Assembly: GCA_022496805.1 (NCBI GenBank)
Contig: CM040090.1
Location: 19,400,001-19,464,000, forward strand
Source of the DNA: Pohlia nutans
Lineage: Eukaryota; Streptophyta; Bryopsida; Bryales; Mniaceae
Direction: 5' to 3'
DNA length: 64,000 nt
The notes beneath the pieces were generated by a model, which was given only the letters and a program-made list of their open reading frames with translations, was not told where the DNA came from and searched no databases. The number at the start of each line of letters is the position of its first letter. Position 1 is the first letter of the stretch. Below are positions 22,829-34,468 of the stretch, piece after piece. A program made the translations under genes and the position numbers.

Positions 22829-24565
22829 GTCAGGAATTTTGGACCCCACTGATTCTGCACGATTTCAGTGCGATTTCCGATATTTCAAGGGTTCATACAG
22901 TTTTCGCACTGATTCCGCATCGTTGCGTTATTCATCGCAACTACACCGATATGACACGATGTTCGTACAAGCGGATATAGTATTGATTCGACACAATTGA
23001 TACATCTTTTGAAAACGTATGAATTCAGCACTCTTTATAGTCGTCAAATGTTGTGTTTTAATCGTCTTTAAAACTACACTGATTCAGTGCGTTTTTCGTG
23101 TGACATCATCTTTTCCATATCTAGATTTTATTTTCTTTCTATATCTAAATTTGATCAAAATAATATTATTAAAAAATAAATAAAATAATAATAAAAAAAT
23201 AAAAAATATTTATTTTTCTCGCTACCTACTTTAACTACATGGAAATTGCCCGAACCCACAGTAGGGCCCACCATGGCTTCCCAAGCTCTATCGTCGACGG
23301 CGGGATTTGAACTCACGACCTCCCGATTGTCAACCAAGCTCCAAACCACCAAATCACCACAAACTCTCGATGCATAGAATGGAACACTTTTGGTAATTAT
23401 AAAAGAATGAAACCATTGGCAATTTTTTGCCATGTGAATATAATTCTTTTTTCAAATTTTTTTTTGCACTACAACATGCAGGGCTTTTCCAACATTTACA
23501 AAAAAATTCAGAATATTTTGAGTGTTTTTTTTTTTTTTGGCCAAAATTGTGATGGCAAATCATGACTGTGAGCTGTTTTTTTTTTTTTCAGCAGACTTTG
23601 AATGTTTTTAACTATGTGAAAAAAACTATTTTTTCCAAATATTTTTTGCACTAGATTATGCAGGACTTCTTCTATATCTAGGATTTTTTCATAATATTTT
23701 GAATTTTTTTATTTTTTGCCAAAATCGTGATGGCAGATCATGGCTGTGAGCTGTTATTTTTGTTTCAGCGGACTTTGAATGTTTTTAACTATGTGAAAAA
23801 AAAACTTTTTTTTCAAAAATTTTTTTGCACTAGATTATGCAAGACTTTTTCTATATCTAAGATTTTGTTCATAATATTTTGAATTTTTTTATTTTTTGCC
23901 AAAATCGTGGTGATTGTGAGCTATTTTTTTTTTGCTCCTATGATGAAAAGTACACTGATAACCAATAATACCAAATTTGAATTCTAAAAATATAAAATGT
24001 TATTTCTTTGAAATTTTATTGTGTATTGCTTCTAAACTCTATAAATGTAGATCTAAAAATGTTTTGGGAAATTAAACCGTATGTATAATTTAAAGAAGAT
24101 TCTTGGTATATTCCAATATATTCCAAAATAATATAAAATATTTTCAAAGATTCCAAAAAATTCCAAAAAATTCCAAAAAATATATTAAAATATTGTACAC
24201 TGATGTCGTACGAAAATAATTTGCATTATAATAGATACTGAAATCGCACGAATATAGTAAAAGGCATTAATATGATACGTATACGATACTGAATCCGCAT
24301 TAACTAAAACCGCATGTTATCTGTGTCTTATTAGCCATGTAATGTAGATACACGATTAACGCACGGATTCCGTCAAGCACGACTTTCGTGCGAAAACAAC
24401 ACTTTTGTCATAATCATTGAAAAGACACTGCATCGACATCTTAGTAATACATGTCACTTCCGTACGATAACGACACTTCTAAATGCACGTATGACATGCG
24501 AAATCAGTGTTTAACGATAAACGCACTGAAATCGTGGAAAATCAGTGGGGTCTGAAATTCCTGAT
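22829..24565 (+). mobile_element. Large inverted-ended repeat R2
   Basis: Same family and orientation as R1 and highly similar over most of its length. It is longer because the about 180-bp internal repeat (TGCACTAGATTATGCAGGAC and following) occurs in three to four copies. Ends TCAGGAATTTTGGACCCCAC and GTGGGGTCTGAAATTCCTGA. Confidence 0.78.
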
Positions 24566-24606
24566 GTATTGGTGGAAGTCACTCACCGCTTTCCGCACTA
24601 ACCAGT

Positions 24607-25769
24607 CATCAGGAATTTCAGACTCGGAATCTTTTGGATTCTTTCAAAATATTTTATATTATTTTGGAATATGTTGGAACATTCCAAGAATCTTCTTTAA
24701 ATTATACTTACAATTTAATTTCCCAAAACATTTTTAGATCTACATTTATAGAGTTTAGAAGCAATACACAATAAAATTTCAAAGAAATAACATTTTATAT
24801 TTTTAGAATTCAAATTTGGTATTATTGGTTATCATTGTACTTTTCATCATAGGAGCAAAAAAAAATAGCTCACAACCATCACGATTTTGGCAAAAAATTC
24901 AAAAATTCAAAATATTATGAAAAAAATCTTAGATATAGAAAAAGTCCTCCATAATCTAGTGCAAAAAAAGAATTTGGAAAAAAAGTTTTTTCACATAGTT
25001 AAAAACATTCAAAGTCTGATGAAAAAAAAAAACAGCTCATAGCGATCACGATTTTGGCAAAAAATTCAAAAATTCAAAAAATTATGAAAAAAATCTTATA
25101 TATTGAAAAAGTCCTGCATAATCTAGTGCAAAACAAAAATTGAAAAAAAAATTATATATACATGGCAAAAAATTGCAAATGGTTTCAATCTTTTATAATT
25201 ACCAAAAAAGTTCCATTCTATGCATCAAGGGTTTGTGGTGCTTTGGTTTTTTTGGAGCTTGGTTGATAATCGGGAGGTCGTGAGTTCAAATCCCTCCGTC
25301 GGCGGTAGAGCTTGGGAACCCATGGTGGGCCCCACCGAGGGTTCGGGCAATTTCCGTGTAGTTAAAGTGGGTAGCAAGAAAAATAATTATTTAATATTTT
25401 TTTAAATATTTTATTTAATATTTTTTAATAATATTATTTTGATCAAATTTAGATATAGAAAGAAAATAAAATCTAGATATGGAAAAAATGATGTCGCACG
25501 AAAAACGCACTGAATCAATGTAGTTTTAAAGACGATTAAAACACGACATTTGACGACTATAAAGAGTGTTGAATTCATACGTTTTCAATAGATGTATCAA
25601 TCGTGTCGAATCAGTACTATATCTGCTTGTACGAACATCGTGTCATATCAGTGTAGTTGCGATGAATGACGCAACGATGCGGAATCAGTGCGAAAACTGT
25701 ACGAACCCTTGAAATATCGGAAATCGCACTGAAATCGTGCGGAATCAGTGGGGTCCGAAATTCCTGATG
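24607..25769 (-). mobile_element. Large inverted-ended repeat R3 (reverse, internally deleted)
   Basis: This is a reverse-complement relative of R1/R2 starting CATCAGGAATTTCAGAC and ending GTGGGGTCCGAAATTCCTGA. It lacks the several-hundred-base block adjoining one terminus (equivalent to about 24190-24530 of R2). R2 and R3 face each other across 40 bases, making a long imperfect inverted repeat. Confidence 0.78.
25220..25345 (+). repeat. tRNA-like block in R3 (also in R1 and R2)
   Basis: TTGGTTGATAATCGGGAGGT followed by CGTGAGTTCAAATCCCTCC resembles a tRNA anticodon arm plus T arm. GTTCAAATC fits the pol III B-box consensus GWTCRANNC. Inverse copies lie at about 21590-21700 and 23255-23385. 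It is probably a SINE or tRNA remnant captured before the elements multiplied. Confidence 0.5.
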
Positions 25770-26194
25770 TGGCAGTCCTCGTCATTTCTCGCCCCACCGG
25801 GTTCACATAAATCAGAGCCTAAAATAAATTTAGGATACTGTTCCACAATGCTCAAAACTCTTTTATTATAGCAAGGTTACATGGCAGCAAAGACAAGTGT
25901 GCATAATTTCCAACTTTGAATACTTTTAGTATCAAGATGCTACCATGCTCATTCCATACCAAAGAACCAACATACCAACATTTCAATCAAATTCTTTCTT
26001 TCTTTACTATGATTCAGTGTTTCAAAATCATCTATTAAACTGCCAAGGGGGTAAACCTTTGTCCGTGCATTAGTGTAAATGACTTTGCCATTCACCATTG
26101 GGAGTAAAGAAGCCTAAAAAATAGGTTAATTCGAATTTAGAAATTAGGGGCAAATTTGAAATAACGTTCCGTGTCCCATTGATCTGTCATACAA

Positions 26195-29100
26195 TCATCT
26201 CCTACCACTCCTAGTCTGTACAGCCATCTCTGCAGCTGTACTGCTTGATGATTTATCCTTCTCGTGGAATTTGCTGCTCTTAAATCTAAGGCTTTTTTCC
26301 CATTCTTCTTTCACACGCTGGTACAAAGCCATTGCCGCCCTTGCATCCTCCACCTATTTTCAAACAAAATGGTCAGCCTGCAAGCACTGCCAAACTCATC
26401 GCATATCATAGTCAAACACAAACAAAAAAAAATTTACCCTGCAGCTTTACATGAATCTGACAAATCAGATAGTATAATTAATTAGACGGTCCACGCATTA
26501 TCTGGAATTGAGACCCCAACTACTGACAAGATCATCACAGAGCGGCAACCTTACCAAACCAGCTGAAGCAGTGATCTTTGAACCACTTTATGACATTTAG
26601 AACATTATGCGACCTCCCACATAAATGGTATCTACTTTTGCTGCCCAGTGCATATAATACTTACGATACCTCTATGATATCTGGCAATACCCTTGATATA
26701 TTAAGGTGATACCATGATGATATCCGTGGATATCACCTCATGAAGTTGCTACATATTTATATCATGATGAGCATTGTCGCTACATTTCAAAAAAAAAATT
26801 ATTTTCTTTCTTTGTATGTTTAGCAGCCCATTTTTTGGGTAGAAATCCAGCTAATTTTAGCCAGTTTTGAGATCACTGAGCTGAAGAACCCACTCGGATA
26901 TATCTATATATATGAAGCAGCTTTGTAGATAAGACAGTAGTGACATACCGAGTTGTGTTCACGTTCCTGAATTTGGCAGCCAAGATATAAAGATGCCAAA
27001 TGTCGAAGAGCTCTAGGTCTTCCATTACTGAAGTCAATATAACAATTCATTTGTAAGTGGTCCAGTTGTTTGGTATGGGGTCACTCGATGAGGAAAAGGA
27101 AAAAAAAAGCACAAACAAGCCTTGTGAGTTAAGTAGCTCACTTGCAATAGGGAGGATAACTATGTGTGTCTCGTATGGACTTCTTCGGATGACTCAACAT
27201 CAAAACCTGCAGAGACAAACCCAGGCATCCTTGTTTAGTATATCCAGTGATTCCAGTCAGCATGTCGAGCACACATCATATTAATTGGCAAATGTTCTCA
27301 GCGGACCCTTTCCCAGACCTTTAAATCGTTATGAAGTGCATGTCCAACTAGAATGCGCCCTTTGAGGAGTTCGAGGACTTCTTTTTGGACTGTGTACAAA
27401 TCTACCGCTGCAAAACCCAAAATTACAGGAGTGTCAAACTCAAATGATGGCAACATTGACCCTGATGATTTCCTCAACTGCCAGAGTAAAAAGATTGGAT
27501 GGGACTTAGTTTAGCCATACTGAAAAGAAACAGCAGGTAGCCAGCCTCACAAAATACTGAAAGAAAATTCAACTCTTACTGAGAAAAAATTATAAAACAT
27601 GAAAATTCTAAGAATGGGAATCAAGCAAACAAAAGCCGAAAGTAGAAAACGTACCTTTGCGTAGGTCCTTGGATCTAACTCCACTAACTGCAGTTCGAAA
27701 ATCCTTGACATATTCTTGAGGTCTGACATGCTTATCATATACCAGATTACCCCACTGGTTTACCTGTACGTTGCAAACAACCAACATTCTCACCAACGGC
27801 AACAACTCCAAATGTCCTGTTCAGGATCCCATTATTGAGAAAATCACGTACACAATCACAGAAGAGCCCAACGTTCAGATATAATTAATCCTATCTAGGA
27901 AAATTCGGCCTTGAACAGGTTGAGTGTTGCTATATACTCCCTCCGTCCCAAAGCTTTTGTCATGTTTGAAAGTCATGTTTGAAAGTGCTTTTTTAAGTAG
28001 GTCAGAAAAATACTTCCTTGTGGCTAATTTTATTTAGGTTGCAATGAACACATGCAATGTTCTTCAATTATTCTAGTGACATAATTTGGAACCTTTTTTA
28101 ATCATGTTTCTTACAATATGATCAATGAAATTGGCTCAAAGAAATACCAAGCAAACAAGTTGGACAATAACTTTGGGACGGAGGGAGTACCAAGGAAACC
28201 CGCGCAAGAGCATTTCTCTTGCCTTCATAGCCAACTCCAACCATTTCGCAATCTAGTGCCAAGGCTTTTGTCAAACTGGTCCACACATAATTGAATTCCC
28301 CTTCGTCAGTTTCACATCCATCAAAGTCTCAGCAACAAGAATCATACAAAAAATTACTAGTACAAGAACAAAAAACGTCAAACGACCTCTGACAAGTTAC
28401 GTCTGTACCTCATGTCATCGTTCGTTGGAAGAAGGGTCGATGATGAGAGACCATCTCCCGCTGGTGCCTTTGCAGGAAGAGCCGTCTCTATTTCCCTCAT
28501 CTTCTTCCTAGAAGATGCTCCACTGCTTTTGCCTAATGTCTGACCATTGAGAGGGTGAAAGGTAAGCAATGCACCATGTGATGAAGTGGCTAATGGCAAG
28601 TGTCTCTACACAAATAAAACTGTACAATTTTCATAAGCCTCTTTCATATAATTCTTAGTATAATCTTCATCACCGATTGCAACTTTTGAAACCTCTATTT
28701 GACGATCTTACAACACCTAAAACTACACATAGGTGATAGCCTAATATGGGTACCTCCTCCAAAAATAGTGTGATTTTCGAGAAATATCTTTTTGGTAAGA
28801 AACAAATATTGAAAAATTACAAAAATCAGAGGGTGTTATAGGCACCATGGCTGCTACTATATACATGGTGTTGAAAACGAAATTTCTAGCACACATAAAA
28901 TGAGTTAGACATAAATCACACTATGTGAGACACGTAAAAGTGGTACCCATATCAAGCCATTCAAGACATTCCCCACATGATAAAATTCTACTAAACATAA
29001 TTCAACTAATCATAAGAAATCATCCCAGCATGCTGATACCAAAACTTTTAGCATTTTCAAATCATTGCTTAGGTCTCTCCACAAAAAAAATCGTTCAAAA

Positions 29101-29771
29101 CTGCAACAGTAACCCTTTCCATTAATCCTAAAGCCACTCGATCTCGACAGGACTAACGATGACGTACTCGAGAAATTTGCTACGGTATATCACAGTCAAA
29201 GTCTAGAGACAGAAAAAACAGTATTCAGTGAAGAGAAATCGATTAACCCCTAAGCGTCTAAAACGCCAAATATGGCCATCTGCATTACTGACGGTGGCAT
29301 TTTCTCATTTTACCTCGGTTTTCTAATTACAATACATAATTTTAAAGCTCTTGTTCTATACTACAAGATCAAGAGCGTTCGATCGTGTCAAACTGAAGTA
29401 ATTCTCACAAACAAATGATTTGCAGAGGGGGTCCAATTTTCCTGCACTACGCTTAGGGGTTAGACTCTCTGGAGCAAATCTGTCTATAAATAAGTTGGAA
29501 AGTACTTGGACACTGGATATTCAAATCAGAGATGAGAGAAAGAATTAGATGATTGCGCTGCTATTAGAAAATTCGTACGAAAATGCAGTTGCGAATGGAA
29601 TTCTTTGGTGCTGTTAGATTGTTCTGTAAAAAATCAAACGGCATGAGGGACAGGGCCGGGCACACCTACTGCTTGCAGCTGCATCCAGTTGCTGCTCGCA
29701 GGAGCATTCTTGTTTCCGACAGACAATGATGGCTCCGTCGAAGCCTCCGCGTGTTTCCGCTTCTTCGCCAT
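26195..29771 (-). CDS. REX4: REX4-type 3'-5' RNA exonuclease (292 aa, eight exons)
   Basis: Exons (minus strand): 29771-29670, 28539-28401, 28327-28191, 27763-27655, 27407-27319, 27206-27142, 27027-26949 and 26353-26195; all phases agree. The DEDDh core is complete. Exo I is LDCEMVGVG (Asp 106, Glu 108), followed by VNQWGNLVYD and VRPQEYVKDFRTAVSGV. Exo II is GHALHNDL (Asp about 190). Exo III is HNSVEDARAAM (His about 238, Asp about 243). The lysine-rich start (MAKKRKHAE) and the NWMQLQA block fit a nuclear or nucleolar protein. In yeast Rex4 acts in pre-rRNA processing; the same role here is inferred. The exon 3 donor (GTACTC) is formed partly by a Stowaway MITE. A truncated duplicate lies at 15.7-16.7 kb. 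Confidence 0.9.
27937..28187 (-). mobile_element. Stowaway MITE at the REX4 intron 3 donor
   Basis: Ends CTCCCTCCGTCCCAAA and TTTGGGACGGAGGGAG, with TA on both sides (27935-27936, 28188-28189). 251 bp. Read on the gene strand, the exon ends ..TTG, the next bases GTA include the TA duplication, and the element follows at once. Confidence 0.93.
28734..28961. repeat. GGGTACC-type MITE, complete copy
   Basis: Left TGATAGCCTAATATGGGTAC and right GTACCCATATCAAGCCATT are imperfect inverted ends. It sits in REX4 intron 1. The copy at 1654-1863 is about 85% alike by eye. Confidence 0.75.
29247..29459. mobile_element. TTAA-family element in REX4 intron 1
   Basis: Left CCCCTAAGCGTCTA, right ACGCTTAGGGG. 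Left flank TTAA (29243-29246), right flank TTAG, one mismatch. 213 bp. The fragment at 2046-2130 is a relative. Confidence 0.82.
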
Positions 29772-29873
29772 GACGATGATTGTGAGTGTTCACAACAAGT
29801 GCAGCAACGAATTTAGCAAACGTGCACCAGAATTCTAAAGGTTTGGTCGAAGTGAAGGAAAACTAAAACCCCA

Positions 29874-29884
29874 AAACCCTAAAA
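29874..29884 (+). promoter_or_regulatory. Telo-box-like motif upstream of REX4
   Basis: AAACCCTAAAA, with flanking AAAACCCC and GCCCTAAAA runs, about 100 bases before the REX4 ATG. Telo-boxes (AAACCCTAA) are known in promoters of plant ribosome-biogenesis and translation genes, which fits REX4. Confidence 0.55.
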
Positions 29885-29961
29885 CCTTAAGCCCTAAAAA
29901 ACGAAACTCGCACCAGAAAGGCCCTGTTCACACTAATAACTTCGGCATGGCCCCAAAAGCT

Positions 29962-30395
29962 CATAACATTCAGTACAACTGCCTTCCCGCAGAAAATTGA
30001 TGTGGAATATATTCTACATCATTTCATTCCCCGGATGAAATGATGTGGGATATTCCACATCACATCAGTAGGTATGTGGCAGGTGGCATTAAGCAAGAGC
30101 AATCAACCATGGTGAATAGTAACCAAAAGCATTCACTCAATCACAATTCAACAGTGCTTTGTAATGGTTTATTTGATTCGATAGTTTATCTATTATACAG
30201 TATAGGACGCTTTGTCTCACTCGACCGTTCCGCGCCGGAAACTGTTGAGGAGACAACTCAAGCTCAAAAACAAGCAATTGTTAATGTGCTCAACGGCACG
30301 GGTCCCACTAGTTCAATTACAAATCACTGGTCACTCCATATATAAAGGCGGATGAAACCAAAAGGCACCCTCTTGAAAGGCTAATGAATGTTATG
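29962..30395. repeat. CATAACATTCA-ended MITE, copy 3
   Basis: Ends CATAACATTCAGTAC and CTAATGAATGTTATG. It contains a hairpin built on GATGTGGAATATATTCTACA and GATGTGGGATATTCCACATC. It lies about 190 bases upstream of the REX4 start. Reverse relative of 38663-39004. Confidence 0.7.
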
Positions 30396-30451
30396 CTATT
30401 CTTAATTTTGGGGATCACTACCCGCTATTAGAAAACTACATATGCAATTAA

Positions 30452-31538
30452 CCCCTAAACGTCCTCACCCTTGTCCAGTTTGGGCACTTTTGGAAAGATG
30501 AATCATAACATGAAACTAAGATGAATATTTTGAACTTGATGTATGAATAAAATTTGTACACTATGAATTTTAGATTCTATTCATATGATTAGATTTGCAA
30601 TTGCTTTCACCAATATTTTTTCTATAAAATTTGGAATATAAAATTCAAATAATAAATTGAAAATTGATAATTAAATTACGTTGTGATGGGTTGAAATGTA
30701 ATGCTTTAACCCCTAAGTGACCGATCAACCATTTTATGGTCGCTGCCCTTTTTTCACGGGCTGCCCGAGATGAAAAAAAACTTTTTTAGAAAATAAAACA
30801 TATTTTCAAATAGGAAATTGAGTCTACTTTCCAACCCAATTTGAATCATGTCGATCGGAGTTAAACTCCATCAAGGAGAAATTTTCAAAGACAAACACCT
30901 CAACATTGTCCTAGTGTTGCAAAACTTACTATTTCGATAAAGTAATGATGTTCCCTCTTTCTAAAAAAATATTTTTTGAAATTTAGAATAGAATGTTTAG
31001 TTTCAACCAATCATACCAAATTTCAAATTCTAAAAATAAAATTTGTAATTTTGGTGAATATTCAACGATAAATGCTTCTAAATTCGTTTAATGAGTATCT
31101 AAAACATTTTTTGAAAGTTTTTCCGTACGGATATTTACTAAACATCGTGCTTCTCATTTTCTCTTTTGGACAAAACTTCATCAAAATTGTAGAAGCAACA
31201 ATTTATAACACATTTAGGTTTTGCCCTTACCCCCTCTGTCATTTAGGGGTTAAGTGTAGTGATTTTTGGAGATTTTTTGGTTGCTTAATTTTATGAATTT
31301 TTTTTCAAGAGCATTTTTAAACTAAAAACTTCAAAATTTTTAATGAAACACTACAACATAAAATGAGGCATAAGGTTTCGCAAATCAGCCCCTTTCTGAT
31401 CACATCACACATGCACAAAGCTAACTTCCCATTGAAAAATTCACTAAAAAAATTTATTGCAAAAAGTGCATGATGGATGACAAATCAAAGTTTTATTTTG
31501 TACATCATGCAAAATATGCATGGTTGGGCAGTTAAGGG
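30452..31538 (-). mobile_element. TTAA-family element E2, interrupted by another element
   Basis: Outer left end CCCCTAAACGTCCTCACCC after TTAA (30448-30451). Outer right end GGGCAGTTAAGGG before TTAA (31539-31542). After removing 30710-31253 the interior is collinear, in reverse, with element E (4945-5513), including ATGCATGGTTGGGC near the right end. Confidence 0.88.
30710..31249. mobile_element. TTAA element F nested in E2
   Basis: Left CCCCTAAGTGACCGATCAACC, right GTCATTTAGGGG; TTAA at 30706-30709 and 31250-31253. Element E shows the same site without the insertion and without the extra four bases. A close copy (538 bp) is at 40935-41472. Confidence 0.92.
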
Positions 31539-31861
31539 TTAAACTAGTGTACCCATGTGCCGTTTGACCTAGTGTTCCCGTTATTTAGCCATGATTTTAC
31601 TTTATTTATTTATTTTTAGAATAATTTGTTCATAATTTATTTCAATTCATTTAAATAAATCCAAAATTCAATCACAAATCCATAGCTTCACACTGTAAGT
31701 CCAAAAATCATGAAACTACTTTTATACACTCCTTGCCGAGAGTTTTCCAACGATACCAAAACATGGCTAGCATGTATATGGTTTGGAATTTCTTAACATA
31801 ACATACAAACAAAATAAAATAAAACAAAACAAAAAAAACAAACAAAAATAAACTAAATTTA

Positions 31862-31865
<4 letters not shown>

Positions 31866-31892
<27 letters not shown>
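31866..31892 (+). repeat. (ATT)n microsatellite
   Basis: About nine ATT units in an AT-rich spacer. Confidence 0.85.
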
Positions 31893-31893
<1 letters not shown>

Positions 31894-32445
31894 AATATTG
31901 TGTGTGTGGTGACTTTATTTCACTCAAGTTCAGATTTTTACTTGAAATGAAGAGGAATTGAAATTAAATTTACAAATATTTTTGTTATATTCTAAAAACA
32001 TACCAAAACTATTCTTTCACTTTTGATCTCTAAAAAATCATTTTGTGTCTACACATAACACATTCTACATGATATCTTAAAAAAAAAGTTGGATGCGGCT
32101 TTAACAGAAACTGTCCCTCGTTTTGTGGTTGGTGCGGTTCTTTACAAAAACTAATTCTTCTTTTCACATATTAAATATCCAAATAGGTCCCCTGCAAGAA
32201 AATTGGGATTTTTATTCAAAACTTCAATAAATGACTACGAATTCTTTAAAATCAGAAATACTAAGAATGAAACAATAATTTGTTTAGCTTGGCCATGTCC
32301 AAAAGAAATGGAATTTAGACCAAGACAATTTTAGTGGCTTTTAGTTATTATTCTCTAAAAGATTTTTTTAATCTTAAGGCCAAACATCTTAATTGGATGC
32401 ATTGGCCTATGCAACAACTATTTCAAATGCAAGGGCAATCATTAA

Positions 32446-33001
32446 CCCTTAAACGTACCACTCCTTTGTAGGAAAGTCAAACTACACAATTTACTCAATT
32501 TTTGCCTTCAAGATTAATCAAAATATATTTTGTAATATTTTTCATGCATGGAATTGAATGTTTCCTATCAGTCTTGAAATTTTCAGATTTTTTTTATTTA
32601 TACGGCATTTTTAACAAATTTTTAAGTCAAATACTTCAAAAAATAATTTTTATTACAAAAAAGCTATAAAAAATTAATATTGTTTGGGAGCAGGTACAAA
32701 TTACAATGGAGAATCACATGATATGTTTTCCATAGAAACGTTTTATTTCAAATTTGAAATTCGAAAGTTGAAAATCCCATCATTCCTATGTAGTGTAATT
32801 CAAACCTTGACCTACAAAGCTTGCACAAGCAATAAAATACTCAATAATTGAAATTTTTAAGATTTGAAAAGTGGAGTACAAACTAGACTTAATAAACTTC
32901 ATTTTCTTAGTTGGGTGTATTAGCAACAAAAGTCATCTTCAAGATCAAAATTGGGTTTGACCAACAAACATCCAGTAACTGGATGCGTGGACGTTTAGGG
33001 G
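32446..33001. mobile_element. TTAA-flanked element, copy J
   Basis: Left CCCTTAAACGTACCACTCC, right GCGTGGACGTTTAGGGG; TTAA at 32442-32445 and 33002-33005. 556 bp. The left terminus itself contains TTAA, a potential target for sister elements. Confidence 0.87.
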
Positions 33002-33005
33002 TTAA

Positions 33006-34460
33006 GATGTAACAATGTTTCATGTTGCAACCTATGCTCTCTATACAATGGCCAATGTAGTCCCATGCTCTCAATTCCAAAAAAATATTCAAATATCATG
33101 AGAATCAACATCATTTGCATGTTTGTCAAATTGTGAATATTTTAAATTTTATAAATATCAACTTTCTTCAATTTTTGTGTACAACAATCTCAAATGATGT
33201 ATACCAACATGCCAAGGCACAAAAAGTCTTTTTGAAGCTCTAAGAAAAAATTGACAAAATTTTAAGTAGTTCCGAATTATATTGCACAAAACCGAGTTCT
33301 AAACATAGCTAACTTTGAAATTCATTTTCTTTCAAATCACAAATGAGTTTTTCTTCAAACATCCGTAGTAAGTTAATGTGTTGTATGTTGCACACTACAA
33401 CTTTTGCATATTCACTTTTGGACTTTGCCCATTGATGCTCGTGGTATGGATGTTGGAATGAAAAAGTTTCAAATCAATACTCAGATTTGTCCGTCACTGT
33501 ACAAGGCGTCAATATGGGGTCTCAATTGCCAATTGAATAGTAAAAATGCACCGTGTTGTAGTGTATTTTAAGTTTTGAGGATCTTTTTACCAAAACTCAA
33601 TTAAAATCATTAAAATAATGTGTTTAGAATTTGAGCATAAATAGCAATATAAAGTTTAGCAAATCTAATTTCAACTACACTTCGATTTTTTGAACTTTTT
33701 TAAGTTTTAAATTTATTCATTACAGTCACAAGTTGAATATTCATTACCATGGGATGGTTATTTTTGTTCCTGTTGCAATCACAATTAAAAAAAATTCCAC
33801 CATGATGATCTTCATTGTAATTTACACCCATAGTAGAAATTTTGACGTAATTGAATATATATTGTAATTGATATGAATTTCCTTAGCATTCACTTAAATA
33901 ATAATAATAATAATGACAATTCTTCACCAAAATGTATGGATATTTTTTGACATGTGTATATATATGCCTTCATCTACTAAAGTTATAATATTGAATTTTA
34001 ATGTTAATTACAATGCCAAAATAAATTATGGAATGTGACGCTAATTCCATGATAATAGGTCCGTCCATTAGAGGTTTCAGGAATCACCCGTTGAGCACAA
34101 CCCAAGAGAAAGCACTTGAACCAATTTTCCTTCACACACGAAAGGCGAGACCAGACAATAAGCAATTATTTTCGCCCAATCAATGATGTGTGAAACCCAC
34201 TCGTGTACTGATTCAAGATGGGCAAAACTGGAATTCACAACAGGACATAACACAAGCTCTATGATTCTTGACGTCAAGAAAATACATTAAGCTGTCGGTA
34301 TCACCAGCAATCTTAATCCGGCACTGTGGCAGAAGCTGCAGGAAGCTGACAATACTAGACAAACTGGATCGATAATTATCAACCAAGGAACCACATCCAG
34401 CATGACCTTACCAAGTGAGCCACTACTGTAACTTGTTTTCCCCGCACTCTAAGTTAGAAG
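33006..34460. other. AT-rich intergenic DNA, no gene seen
   Basis: Only a short (AAT)n run at 33897-33914 stands out. No exon-like coding stretch could be followed on either strand. Confidence 0.5.
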
Positions 34461-34468
34461 TAATCAGA

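Noticed and set aside
23155..25405. Frames encoding SLVDNREVVSSNP-type peptides that look conserved between copies.
   Set aside because: The conservation follows from the repeated tRNA-like block, not protein selection. The frames differ in start and end among copies.
29865..29903. CCCTAAAA-rich stretch as an interstitial telomere.
   Set aside because: The units are irregular and short; it fits a telo-box promoter cluster better.
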